Of a stretch of DNA of 64,000 nt, positions 46,012 to 58,100 are shown piece after piece. Position 1 is the stretch's first letter. Each line of letters opens with the position of its first letter. The notes under the pieces are model-generated. The model saw only the letters and a list, made by a program, of their open reading frames with translations, was not told where the DNA came from and made no database searches. The DNA comes from Pseudocercospora fijiensis CIRAD86 (taxonomy: Eukaryota > Ascomycota > Dothideomycetes > Mycosphaerellales > Mycosphaerellaceae), in NCBI RefSeq assembly GCF_000340215.1, contig NW_006921532.1:277844-341843 (forward strand), written 5' to 3'. The position numbers were made by a program, and so were the translations under genes.

Positions 46012-48870
46012 ATCCTAGATACTATAATTATACAAAAACAACTTCCTAAGTAACACTATATAGACTTACTATTGCTTTAACGCGCCGTAATCCTTACTAG
46101 CAATAACCTTATCTGCTAGTCGGTTCTCTAGATCTCCTCCGCATACGTTAAAGCTGTTAGTACCGAAGTACTATCCCTCGTAGAAAGCTTAATTAATAAG
46201 GAGGTTAGTAGCCTTTTCCTTCGTAGCATTCTCCTAATCGTATAGATATTCCTTAAGTCCCTCGTTATTAAGCTAGAGGATCTATTCAACTTCGTTCTAA
46301 ACAACGTAACTTAACTAAGGAATCCTACTAACTAGGGCGTCGGAGATATAACTAAGGCCTTCGACTAAGATAGCGGTAGGGAAGGGGAACGGTACGAAGG
46401 TGTTCGAACCTAGAAGGGCGGTTAGATTGCGGTACGCCTTAGCAACCTTAGCGACGGTTAAGTTGTCGTAACCCTTAATCTTAGTGCTATCGATAACGCG
46501 AGAATAGCCTAGGTTAATTAACATACGGTTACTCTCGGTCTTTAGATTACTATATAGTAGGTATAGTATCTAAATAGAGACCTCGCACTCCTTTAGAGGG
46601 TTAAGGATCTACTCCGCCTTGCGCCCCTTACTATTAGGCTAACTATCGAATATATAGTCGAGGTCGTCGTCGGTAAGGTGCTTATTAGTAAGCTTGCCGA
46701 TCTTGCTTAGTAGGACTAGGCTACGAGCCTTAAGCTTCTCAACCTAGTTCGTAAAGACCTCGGGCTAATATATGCCTTCGACAATAGTAGAGTAGCTAGT
46801 CTTATCCTTAGATATAAGGCAGACCTTAATACGTAGGTAACTAGCACCCTCGCTAGCTGCGAGCTTAACTATATCTTATCCGAGACGAGTAGACTCCTTA
46901 GAAGGACAGTTTTCGTAAGTACCGCTAACCTTAAAGAACTTAGTAGGCTTAGGGACGGAGATAAGCTCGTATATATAATTAGGTCGAAGGGCGATAGCTA
47001 AGAGCTATAGGGCAGGGTACTAGCGGACGATTTAGTTGCTTATACTATAAGTTTAAAGGGCATTGCGGCCTTCTTACTTAGACTTAGGCATCGCACGTAT
47101 ATACTAAAAGTATATTTTAAACTCCTCCTATATTAGGTCGATAAGGAAAGGAAGATATACTCTACGAGGCTCTTATAACTAACTAAAGACTTAAGGGAAG
47201 ATAGCATTGCTAGTCTAGCGAAAGCGGTCGAAGGAGGTGCCTTAGCTAAGGATACTAGTAACGAACTTACTCTAGCGATCCGTTAGCGTAAGGGCGCGAG
47301 TAATAGTACTAGTAGGGTTGAACGCGTAGAGTCCTAGAGATATCGGGGCAGCAGTAGGGCGTCTAGGAAACTAGTTAGTATAGGCCTAATTAGCCTTAAG
47401 GGTAGCGAAGGCGTCTTAATTAGGAACCTCGCGACTAATCTTTAATAGGCGACCGACAAGGACAATCGCCTTAGTACTAGTATAGAGACTACAGACCTTA
47501 GCGGCCTTCTTAATATAGTTAGTATATATAGAGAACGGCTCTTCTCCTAGCTTACTAAGGTCGTCGAGCTATTAATAGATAGAGAGGGTAGTAGGAGCTT
47601 CGCCTATTGCGGCTTTAGGAACTATATCGATCTTAGTAATAAGGTGCGTAATAGAGTCGCCTTTATAAGAACTATAGATGTTCTTAGTTAATAGAATCGG
47701 CGAGAGCCCTCTATCTCTACGCTCGCTAAAGGAGCCTTCGGAGGAGATATCTTCTAGTAGCGTATCTAGTATATTAATATCCGAGTTACTATAGTTAGTA
47801 CTATAGTTAGTACTAGAAGGGGCGCTATACTTCTTAGTAGCCTTGCGGAGGGCCTAGCGAGTATACAATGCCTTCTTGCGCGCTACTTCGGCCTTAGCGC
47901 GCTCGTCTTTAACTTCCTAAGGGACCTTACGGTTGCGGGTCGAGCGACGGTCTTAAGCCTATATCTCCGTAGCGAGCGCGAGACTAGTAGCCGTATCGGC
48001 CTCTATTTCTAGGCGAAGAGCTTTGCGTTTAAGGACATTAACAATAGGAGCCTCTTAACCTTTAATAATAAAACCTATACTATTAATGCGATAGCCCTTC
48101 TCTTTTAGTAGATCCTTAGTTGTCTATACGTTAAGATCGACCTAGACAATCGTATCGTAGTGCTTCTTCTAGTAGGCTATCGTAAAGTCGTTAAGCGCAA
48201 AGGACAAGTTAAGTAACTACTTGCCTACCTTCTTACTAGCGGTAGATATACGATAGATTATAGTACGGGAAAGATACTCGGCGCCTTAACGACGGACCTT
48301 ATACTTATTAACGAACGAAGAGACCTGCTTAGTATGCTCTTATCTACTGTAGGCGAAGTTAATAAGGCTCTTAGGAAGACTGCTTAGTCCTCCCTAATAT
48401 TCGAAGGCCTAGTCGAGGGTCTTAAAGCGTAAGCGAATCTAGGTACCGGCCGTCTCGAGGCTATAAACGATAGGAAAGGCTTATTCGATATCTATATCGT
48501 TAAGGACCTCGCGCTTAAAGATACGCTTACCGATAGACTAACGTAAGTTATTTATACTATACGCAACTAAGATAGTAGCCTTCTTAATGTTCCTATTAAT
48601 AACGCGTAGTAGGGTACGAGCGTTCTAGATCTTCTCTTAAGGGTCTTTAAGGGCGGTAACGATCTAGAAGTAGTGCTCGAGGCTAGTTGCAGTAGCTAAG
48701 GCGCTATCGGAGGGGGCTTCGATCGGGACTAGTACGCCTAGGTTTAGGGCTAGTAGGTTGCTACTACTACTAGCGCCTAGCGGATTTAGGGCGCCGGAAG
48801 ATATCTTAGTCGACCGGAGCGGAAAGGAGTTAGTAACGAGTTTGCAAAAACGTTCGTAGCTTATTAACGA
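46009..48870 (-). pseudogene. ORF3 of copy A2: unassigned protein of about 950 codons, RIP-inactivated
   Basis: Aligned codon by codon with 18179-21037. A 69-codon stretch (46524-46315) escaped stops and shows the conserved L-G-Y-S-R-V-I-D and P-F-P-F-P motifs. In this copy the Gly before T-K-I is Ser, and a Glu and a His are Lys and Tyr: all are RIP-type changes relative to A1. No known domain recognised. Confidence 0.7.
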
Positions 48871-49228
48871 TAATTAAAGGGTTTAGATAGAAGGAGGGGG
48901 AGGGGGTAGGCGGTAGTAAGTTAGTTAGCGTTTAAGTAGAAGAAAGAGCTTAGAAGGCTCGCCTTAAATAGGGTGCGAAGGTAGCGTAGTCCGTATATTC
49001 CGGTAAAGCAAACGGATAACGATTATATATAGACCCTAAAAAGTAAAGCTATATACGAGACTCCTTTATTAGTAGGGCGGCTAAAGTTTGACAATCGATC
49101 TAGCTAATTGCTAGTAGCGACTACGCGCCTTTATTAACCTCTAGCTTTCGTAGATTCCCGCGTACTCGAAATGTAACTAGTTAGTTCGAGTACCTAGTAG
49201 TAATCTATAGTAGTAAGGCTAGCGGGAC

Positions 49229-49253
49229 TAATAACACCCCCGGGGTAGTATTA
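49229..49253. repeat. 25-bp boundary palindrome, upstream of A2 ORF3
   Basis: Reverse complement of the A1 module at 17794, centred on CCCCCGGGG. Confidence 0.9.
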
Positions 49254-49653
49254 GCTTTTTCTCTAGAGATACTCGGCAACTAGGAGCAAATCGCCTAGGC
49301 CTAACGCAGCTTATATTAGCCTATAGCACTATCGTTATAGATATAGCATTACCTTTTATAGTAGCAGGCATGTAAACGTAGCCCGTACGTTCTTCTTTCT
49401 TCTAGACACTAAGCTTAGCGGCCTAAGGTCCCTATTCTTAGAGGCTATAGGCCTAGGTTACTATATCTATCTAAGAGCTAGGAAGGGAGAGGGATCCTCC
49501 CTTTCTTAGTATCCTACGTAGCTAGTGCTAATTAGGGCAGGAACATCCTCTAGCAGAGTATCTTATTATCGTTATTACTTGTAGAAGGTTGCTAGAGTCT
49601 AGGAATCTAGAGGGAAGTAGTCCTAGAAGGGTAGAGGGGTTAGGTTCGGCTAT
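49254..49653 (-). other. Region between pol and ORF3 in copy A2, counterpart of the possible small ORF
   Basis: Matches 17395-17796 of A1. It keeps CAA where A1 has TAA, and Cys or His codons where A1 has Tyr. It carries one extra A in an A-run near its end, so the frame would not reach the palindrome stop. Confidence 0.4.
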
Positions 49654-49658
49654 CTTCC

Positions 49659-49683
49659 TAATGCTACCCTCGGGATATTATTA
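49659..49683. repeat. 25-bp boundary palindrome, downstream of A2 pol
   Basis: Central bases altered (CCCGAGGG on the coding strand), but both TAATAAT and ATTA arms are kept. The pol frame meets its TAATAA. Confidence 0.8.
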
Positions 49684-49950
49684 GGAAAATACGCCTCGTA
49701 TAGTTCTATCTAAGGAAATAAGAGCGAAGGAATAAAGTTATAGCAACATTAATCGAAGGTAAAGGCAAAAGCAAAAGACAACAATAGGATAAACTAAAAG
49801 TAATAAACGAGAGTATAAACATTAGTAGGAATAGACAACAGGTAAGGACTAAAGGTATAGGGCGGTACTACATTAATAGCGCGGAGAACGATCGATAAGA
49901 GTAAGGAAGTAACGTAGTAGAGGCAGGTAGAGGCAAGGAAGAGTAAGCAA

Positions 49951-52900
49951 TTATTTAGTCTCGGGATCTAGCTATAATTCTAGGCGGTCTTCGTCGCTAG
50001 ACTAGTTAGGTTCCTCGGAGTTAGAGTTAGATAGCTAGAAGTCTAGTTCACTATTAGAATCGGAATCAATATCGGAAACGCTCTATATATAGTTAATCCG
50101 TATATAACCCTCCCTCTATTCTTAAGTTATTCCTAATAGCTTACTAAGACGAATCTAGGGATAGGTATAGTTCTTAGGCAGAACAGGATCTATAATAGCG
50201 GTAGGATCCTCCTCCCTATAGGCATCTAAGGACGGTAGAGGGTCTATAGAAGCACTAACTTCCTCCTTAGTCGGCGGAGGGCGGGTAGGTTCGCGTAACT
50301 TAACGATCTTCTTTAGATTAGCCCGAGGGTAAGAGTACTTTAAGGTAGCACTATCTAGCTCCTAAAGAAGGTATATAGAACCCGAGTAAAGGACCTCCTC
50401 TACTCTATAAGGACCCTTCTACTTAAAGGCTAGCTTATAGAAGTAACTATACTCTAGTTCGGACCGGTATAGAAGGACTATATCGCTAACCTTTAGAGGT
50501 TCCTAATTAATAGCATTATAGTTATTAAAATACTGCTTAGCCTCTTCCCGAAGCCGACGTTATCGAGCAAGACCCTCTTAAGAAGTCGTAGTTATATCCT
50601 TAAGAGCCTTAGCCTATAGAGTAAGAAGATCTGCCCTAGTACGAATAGACCCCTAATCGTAAACGCCGTACGTACGGTAGGACAATTTAATAGGAAGAAC
50701 GGCGTCCCTCCTAATTATAAGTTCCGCTAGTATAAGTCTAGTTGTATCGATAATAGTAGTTCGGTCCGCCTAGAGAAGGGCTAGGACGCGGGTAGAAATA
50801 GGAACTAATCTATCGCTACTATTAGTTATCTTAGATAGGGCATCAATTAACGACCGATAGCCGCGCTTAATAATAGCATTCGACTAGGGATAGTATAGGG
50901 AGATACGAACGTTCTTAGCCCCGTACGAAACAAGTAGCGCTTAAACCTCCTTAGCTATATTGTTCGTAGCGTTGTCTAAGATAATCTCGTAAGGTATTCC
51001 CTAGCGGTAAAACAGATCCTTAAATAGGAAGGTAGCTATATTACGGGCATTAATAGCACCGCAACCCTTATAGAAATAATAGGCCTCCGGCTATCGAGAA
51101 AGACCCTCTCGAATAATATATAGGCTATTATTGCGGCTAAGATAGACCCTATCGCTATACTACCGCTCCCTAACTAACTAGGTAGTAGGGATACGTAGCT
51201 CTCCTAGACGCCGGTAGCTGTTCCTAAAGTTACACTTAGGACAGCTCTTATAGTAGCGGGAGACATTAGCCTATACGCCGTCCTACTAGTAGCGTCGACG
51301 AAGGATATCGAAGGTGCCCTCCGCCGCCCGATAGCCGAGCTTATCGTAAACGGAACGAAGGATTTCTTATCGGGCTGCTAGATCGTTAATAATACGCTAG
51401 AGCGGTGTATTAACTATAGCCTATCGCTAAAGGATGCGATCCTTAATAAGGAACCTCCGAGAATAGCGAATAATACGACGGTATTAACCCTTTAATAGAC
51501 CGGGAGCTCTCTTTATATAGGTAAGGAAGTAGGCGATATTATAGGAGTCGTCGGAGTAGACCCTATTAAGGATATTATCTCTGCCTAGTTCGCCCGCCTT
51601 AGCATCGTCCTAGTCCTCGCCGCTAGTAGTAGGGTCTTCGTTAGGCTAGTTACTAGGCTAGTCGTCGGCAGTAGACCTAGTAATTACCGGTATAGCGTTA
51701 ATATAGAAGGTAGTAAAGAAGGTGCGGTTAATAACCGCGTCGACATCCTCTTCTTCTATTATCTCGGCGATGTCTTCTTCTATAGTAGGCCTTCTAGAAA
51801 GGCTATCCGGTCTAGTATGCTTCTTGCTAGGGATATAGAAGACGTCGAAATCGAACAAATAGATCTAGGTAACCTACCGAGCTATCGTAGAGTTAGGCAG
51901 GTCGGAGGCTATATAGTTAAGTTAATAGACTAGCGTCTAAGCGTCGACTTCTAGGCGAAAGAACACTCTAAAGAGCTAAGGTCGGAACTTCTTAAGAGCC
52001 TTATAGATACTAAGGCACTCTCGCTTACTAGTATCGTATCGGGCCTCGATAGGTCTCTATAGACCGGACTCGTACCGGATAGGGTAACGTAAGGAGGGCT
52101 CCTTACGATTATACTATATTAGTATCTCGCCGTAGCCTTCCCCGCTCGAGTCGATAGCAATAATTAGTAGACCTACGCCTTCCGAGTAGTTAATAGAGGT
52201 AAGCGTAGGCGCGCTAATAAGCGCCTTAGTAACCTTGTCCTTAGCGGCTTAGTAAACGGAGGTCTATACAAACTCTGCATCCTTCTTAAGCAAGGCGTAT
52301 AGAGGCTTGTATACTAACGTAAAGTTTTCGACCTAGATACGGAAGTAGGAGACTACTCTAAGCTAGATCCGGACATCTTTCTAACAGGTAGGGTCTAGCT
52401 AGGAAACAATCTTTAGGACCCGTATATTGTTAGGATAGCGGCCGTTCTTATTAGTTACAAACCCGACAATGTTTATTCGTTTATATAGGAGCTAAAGCTT
52501 CTCTCTATATACCGTTAGGTTAGCTCGCTCTAGGTCGTAGAGGACACTATCGAGGTTCTAAATATATTCGAGAAAGAACCTACGGATGCTAGGCTCTACT
52601 TCTTTATTATCGTACCTAGTTTTAGGGCCCTTAATACCGATATCGTCGAGGAAAGGCATCGCTATATAGGAGATATAGGCCGCGAGGACTTGGTTTATAA
52701 TGCGAACAAACTAGGCTACGGAGTTAGTTGCCCCTTAGGGAAGGGTAGTTTGTCTATATAGCCTAAGAGGTATCTTGAAACTAGTAAGGTCCCGGCTATT
52801 AGGGTAGAGAGGTATCTAGTCGTAGCCCGAGAACACATTAACTAGCGAGGCTACTATATAGTTAGCAAAGGCTTCTAAGAACCTATTAGTCTCCGGAGGA

Positions 52901-53660
52901 AGATTAGTATCTCTAATTGCAACTACATTAAACTTCTATATAGCGTTAATTAGCCGATACTTCTTTAGCTCCCTAGGGGCTATCTTCTTCTAAACTAGGA
53001 AGTATAGATTGCGATACGAGGCATAGGAAGGCTCTAAGGTACTAGCCTTTATACGCTGCCGTATTATGTCCTTAACTATACCTCTTAGGCTTAGGTTTAG
53101 CTTAAACCCTAGGTAAGCCTAAGGCTTATACTCGATCGTTCGGATCCTCTATAGAGGGGCAACCTCCGGGTTAATCCTACCTAGATACGTAAAGTTATAT
53201 ACTAATACGGCTTCGCGGTTGTATAGAAGCTCGTATAGTAAATCTAGTTCAAGATCCGAAAGCTCGATACTAGGTTTAATATTCGCTAGTCTCTCCGGCG
53301 TTAGCCTCGATCCCCTAGGAATAGCGGAGAACTTTTTAGTAATATACCTCTAGTCGTATAGACTATCCCTAGGTATTAATATCGCTTCGCGGTTAAGGCA
53401 CTTTTGTCGCTAGTTAGGATTTCCGCTAGGATTAGACCTATCGGTTATATATACGCTACCTTTTACGGGCTTAATCTTGTTAGCTACCCTCTTATATAGG
53501 GTATATATACTAACCGCTCGTAATACCCGAGCCCTCTCTCTTTAACGTTAGGCCCGGAGATTAGCGCAATAGAACAGCGCGTAAACTTTATTAGAAGTCT
53601 CCTTAAGTCGGTAGGTATATAGCTAGTAATCCTAATTTATAATTCCGGCGAAAACGTTAG
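49951..53660 (-). pseudogene. pol: pol ORF of copy A2 (RT, RNase H, integrase), RIP-inactivated
   Basis: Same layout as A1 pol. The RT box is intact, F-L-D-D-I-G-I (GAC GAT at 52647-52642). The connector motif R-P-D-S-L-S-R-R lies in the uninterrupted stretch 51858-51658. The integrase Glu is Lys, as in A1. The end at TAA (49951-49953) is shared with A1 but may be a mutated Gln codon, since the frame continues openly to the palindrome at 49683. Confidence 0.87.
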
Positions 53661-53665
53661 ATTCC

Positions 53666-53690
53666 TAATAACACCCCCGGGGTAGCATTA
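53666..53690. repeat. 25-bp boundary palindrome, A2 gag/pol junction
   Basis: On the coding strand it begins TAA TGC TAC CCC in the gag frame, as in A1. Confidence 0.9.
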
Positions 53691-53708
53691 GCTCGGCGCT
53701 CTAATTAG

Positions 53709-56700
53709 TTAGTTCGGATTCGGGCTCGGGTAGATCCGCTTCTAGCGGCGATACCTACGATAGCATTATTACCGAGATTCGTATACTAGGTAGTCGTTGC
53801 ACTATTATGCTCGCTATCGCTTCGAGTATTCGTCTCCTTAGTATAAAGCCTAGAAACTAGCCTTATCGTACGGAGCGGCGCACCTCTAGATATAACCTAT
53901 TTAAGCTATATTAACTTATAGCGTAGATTACCGGTCTTACAACCGCGCTATAGCGTTTCCCGAAGAGCGCTTAGAAGTAGTAAGGATATCCTCGTAGGAC
54001 TTGTAGCTAGTGTTTCCGATATAACTAGTAAATACGACTCGGTTGCCCTTCTAGTTAGCGATAGTTCCTTCCTAAGAGCTATCGTCGTAGTTACGCTAGA
54101 CACCCCGGGTTATACGAGACTATAGACGACCTAGAATAATTAGCGTGTTCGGGTTAGCGGCAATCTAGAAGGTAAAGGAAAAGCATATACCGAAAGCGTC
54201 TACTATAACATTATAGTAGGCACCTACTAGCGCAACCTCCCTATTTACTCCCTATATACTAAGGGAAATGTCTCTGTTTATTAGCAGTCGGAGCTGTTTA
54301 GCCTAGCGCTTACTTATAATAAGTAACTCTAAGCTATTATTAAGCATTGCTAGCAACTACTAACTATAGCTTCCGATAGTGACTTAAATATAGATAGCGG
54401 GAACGACGGCAAAGGAATAGGTAACTGCGGAAAGGTCTATATTATTAGGGATAGAGTAAAGTTCCTTAGGTCGAGGAGGTCCTACTCGACCGATTTGTTA
54501 GCTAGTAAATCGGACAGCCTTAATAGAAACTAAAACCGAAGCAGAGTCGGTATTATTATTATCCCCTCGGCCTATCTCCTTAATCCCCTCTTCGTTAGTA
54601 TTATCGATAGTCTCCTAGCTCTCGTAGGTTACTAATTCGCCTTCTACTAACTCCTAGGCCCCTAAAAATTTAGGAAGGAACTATAGGGAAGAGACGTCGA
54701 TATAGTCCTCTCGCCCCTATTTGCGTCGGAGGGCTACAAGGTCTTTTATAAAGGTAGCATCGTTAGGAATCCGGCTCTAGAACAGGTTAGTAGGCAAACC
54801 GTATACTAGAAGCTCCCCTATAGATACGTTAGACTTAAGGTCTAGGAACTATAAAGCCTAGAAGAGAGCATTTGCCTTTGTATCGTAAGAGTTAGTAGGC
54901 CTAGTACTATACTTCTTTATATACCTATTAAAGCGAAAGCTCTTTAGGTCGGCTAACTTTCGCTTATAGGCCGGCGGGTTAGCTAGGCCTAGGGTACTAC
55001 TAATATCGGTAGCAACATCCTCTATATCGATATCGGGAGTCTCTAGGACCTCCGGAGTAGCTATACTAGCTCGGGTTGCACGGTCTTTAGCTGTCTAGAG
55101 TGTCTTAGTCTTAGCGACTAATTCTCGCTATTTCTTAGCCTTATTAGCTACCTGCTTCTTAAGTATCCTAGTAGGGGCTGCCGTACTAGGGCGGGTAGGG
55201 TTCTAAGGGCTCTTGCCCTTACCCTAGGACTAGGTTTAGGACGACTAAGTTTAGGACCTTATAGCAGCGTAGATATCTATACTGTTCTTAGTAACCGCGT
55301 AAACATTAGTGACTACGTCCGGGTCCTAAGATACAAAGTTGACTTTAATAGGCTTAGTAGTACCGTTACTACTCCGCTCCTTAACCTGTTTTGCCCTAAC
55401 CTTCTAAGTCTCTCGTTTAGTAATAGCGGCGAGGGTACTATTCCTAGTATCCTTAAACTCGATCTTACTACTATACTTCTTCTCTAGAAGACTCCTAAGT
55501 TGAGGTAGCTTCGGGGCTCTACGATCCTACTCGAAGTTAATCTTATCGCCGGTATCGGTATAGTAGAACCGACTATTTACTTATATAACGAGCTTCCTCT
55601 TAAGAAGCTCCTTCTAGATAGGGTAGTCTAATTAAATATGTTTAAAACCGCCGCATATCTAGCACTTGCTATCTAAGTCCGAATAGATCTTCCGTATAGC
55701 GTAGACGTTAACTAAAGGGGCCTTAGGGTAGTTAGGATCGGAGACCTAGTAGACTAGTAGTATATCCTTTAGTATACTAGTATTAAGGACCTCCCTAACT
55801 CGCTATAGTGCTTTCGTATTAAGGTTGAGCTAGGCTAGGGATTTAGCTAAGTCCGTAACGTCCTAAGAATACTTAGTAATAGTAGGAGTTACGGTACTAG
55901 GACTACTTTGCGATTTAGGAAGAAACTTAGGCCCTCTAGTTCCCGAGGTATCGTTCCTTACCTAGGCTAGGTTATTCCGGTCCTCGCCGTAAATGAACTT
56001 CTTTACGTCGGCGGAGCTGTTAATGTCGTCCTTAATAGCCTCTAGGACCTCTTTATACTTCCTAAAGGTCTCGGGATTAGCTTCGCTAAGCTTATAGCGA
56101 CAGAAGATACGCTTAGCCGTAGACTACGGCAACCCTTTAAGGAGCAGCCTCGTTCTCTAAGAATTCTCGAGGTCCTACTAGTCGATGCCGTCCGCTAACT
56201 TAATAAACTCGCGGACGTACTCCTTTAGGTCGTTATCTTCGGTACGCCTCTCTATATAGAGGTTCTTAAGCTACGTACGACTACCTTTAATACGACGGCT
56301 ATCGCGATCCCGATACTCCCTTATAAAGGCCTACTTAAAGACCTCCTAGTCGGCGTTAGACTTGTCGTCCTTTTCTAGGTAGCTAACTAGGGTTCTAAGG
56401 GTTCGGTAAAGCTTAGTAATAGTAGTCCTCGTAAGGGACCGGACCTTATACTAGTCCGACTCCTCTTCGAGTCCGTACTCGGCTAAGTTGTCCTTAAAGC
56501 GTTCTACGTACGCCGTAGCGTTCTACCCTTCGAATAGAGGGTTCCTACTGCTTCCTAGCTCTAGCGGGCGACGCCTATTCTAACGGAGAAGGTTAGTCTG
56601 CCCTTAAATTATCTTTATAACGATATTATAGAGGGCCTCGGGCGTAGAAGGCTCGATAGCCCCTAGTTCGATAGCGCTTATAACAACTAGTCGTCGCCTG

Positions 56701-56783
56701 ATTTCTTCGTTAATAGGGTCCGGTAGGTTATTAGATTCCGAAGATTCCGCTAATTCGTAATACTCGCTTTTACTAGAGCTTAT
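53709..56783 (-). pseudogene. gag: gag-protease ORF of copy A2, RIP-inactivated
   Basis: 1,025 codons, the same length class as A1 (3,075 against 3,078 bp). Begins at ATA (56783-56781). The CCHC zinc knuckle lies near 55660-55620 and the retropepsin-like domain near 54400-54050. It ends at the TAA shared with A1 (53709-53711). Confidence 0.87.
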
Positions 56784-57597
56784 TCGATTGTTATAAAGTA
56801 GTTAAAATAAAATGCTATAGGAAAGTGTTTTTAGTATATATTATAGGTTTGGTTTGTTTCAATGTTGCTATACGAGAAAATAGTATGCTAGGCTGTTTTC
56901 TTCTAATATTACCCCTAGGGTAGTATTAGAGTTTAGCCTCCTAGAGGTCGCCTAGACACCCCTAGGAGCTTTAGTTTAGTAAATTTAGACAAAAACCGCT
57001 CGGAGGAAGGGACTGCAATCTCTATTTATACCTAGATCCTAGAAACTAGTTACTTTACTAACTATCGTTATCTCCTTTAGCTAGGTAGGGGGGGCGGGGA
57101 CCTTCTTTTTCTAGTAGAAGGCTAAGCACTGTCCGAACGAGGCAGCGAATCCCGAAACAATCTACCCGGTTAATAGGGGAACTGTCTAGGCATCCGACCT
57201 GTAATCTAGAAATTGCTATCGTATAGATAGTCTTAGCAAACTAAGCAAGGCCGATAGGTAATTAGTCTATCTCCTCCTTAGGCGGGGCTTATCTCGAGTA
57301 AGCGGTACTAAATAGGTCTTCGACCCGGAGCCGAGTCCTTAGAAGCTAGCTATAGTTATAGACTAGGCCCTAAGCTATAATAGTCCTAAGGGTTTGTAGC
57401 TTTTCGGGGTTAAAGCGATGCCCTCGTTAAGAGGTTTCTCTGCTTGTCGTAACGGCCCCTTAAGATACTTCGGTATCGTCCGTATCGTAGGCTCTTATCG
57501 TACCCTCGCTTCGGTTATAGCTATTCGTACCTAGAGACTACCTTTAATATACCCGAACCTGTTAGATATAAAGAGATAGCCCTACCTTCGGCTCTAA
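56784..57597 (-). other. Leader of copy A2
   Basis: Non-coding, collinear with the A1 and A3 leaders, with the palindrome at 56904-56928. Confidence 0.75.
56904..56928. repeat. 25-bp boundary palindrome, A2 leader
   Basis: TAATATTACCCC, T, AGGGTAGTATTA; almost perfect symmetry. Confidence 0.88.
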
Positions 57598-57876
57598 TAA
57601 AGGACGGAAACTAATACTACTACTACTACTTATAGCAATAGTATAGGCTACCGAGGGTAATATAACCTATAGTAATATAGGCAGCTATGTTTAGCAAGAT
57701 AGGATAACGAGACTGTCGCTTAGGCTAATAACTAGAGCCCTGCAATATAGGCATTATAGAAGTGTAACATAAACAATATACTATACGAGGTTGATAATCT
57801 ATCTACTCTATAGAAGGAGGCCTCTTATATAGGCTCAAAACTAGCCTATAGGTATAGGGCCGGTTACTAGCCAATA
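57598..57876 (-). repeat. 5' LTR of copy A2 (279 bp)
   Basis: Ends GCCAATA, keeping a G/C pair that is mutated in the other copies, so the original LTR began TGTTGGC or TATTGGC on the coding strand. Followed by CTAG. Confidence 0.93.
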
Positions 57877-57880
57877 CTAG

Positions 57881-58100
57881 GGAAGAAGTCAATAGGATTC
57901 ATATCTAGGTAGACAACTAGTTAGCTATTTCCCTTATTAAGGACTATACAAATTCTAAGAGGTCGAGGCACGTTTCCCTTAGGAACTACTACTATAGAGA
58001 ATAGTATACCTAGGGAAAGATTAGTGTCGAATTCGTTACTACTAACAAATAGCTAGCGGACTGTTTTACTAAGCCTAAATCTCTAAACAAAATTCTCTAA
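57881..58100 (+). pseudogene. gag-pol of element D, distal part (RNase H C-terminus)
   Basis: Continues the frame broken at 45599. It shows V-D-N, K-D-Y-T-N-S-K-R-S-R-H-V and L-A-D-C-F-T-K-P, matching the conserved end of Copia RNase H. The frame ends at TAA 58098-58100. Confidence 0.85.

Larger units (their letters stand above)
45600..57876 (-). mobile_element. Full-length family-A retrotransposon, copy A2
   Basis: 12,277 bp, minus strand, LTRs 45600-45878 and 57598-57876, target duplication CTAG (45596-45599 and 57877-57880). Same architecture and five palindromes as A1. It is the better preserved copy at several catalytic codons. Inserted in the RNase H codons of element D. Confidence 0.95.
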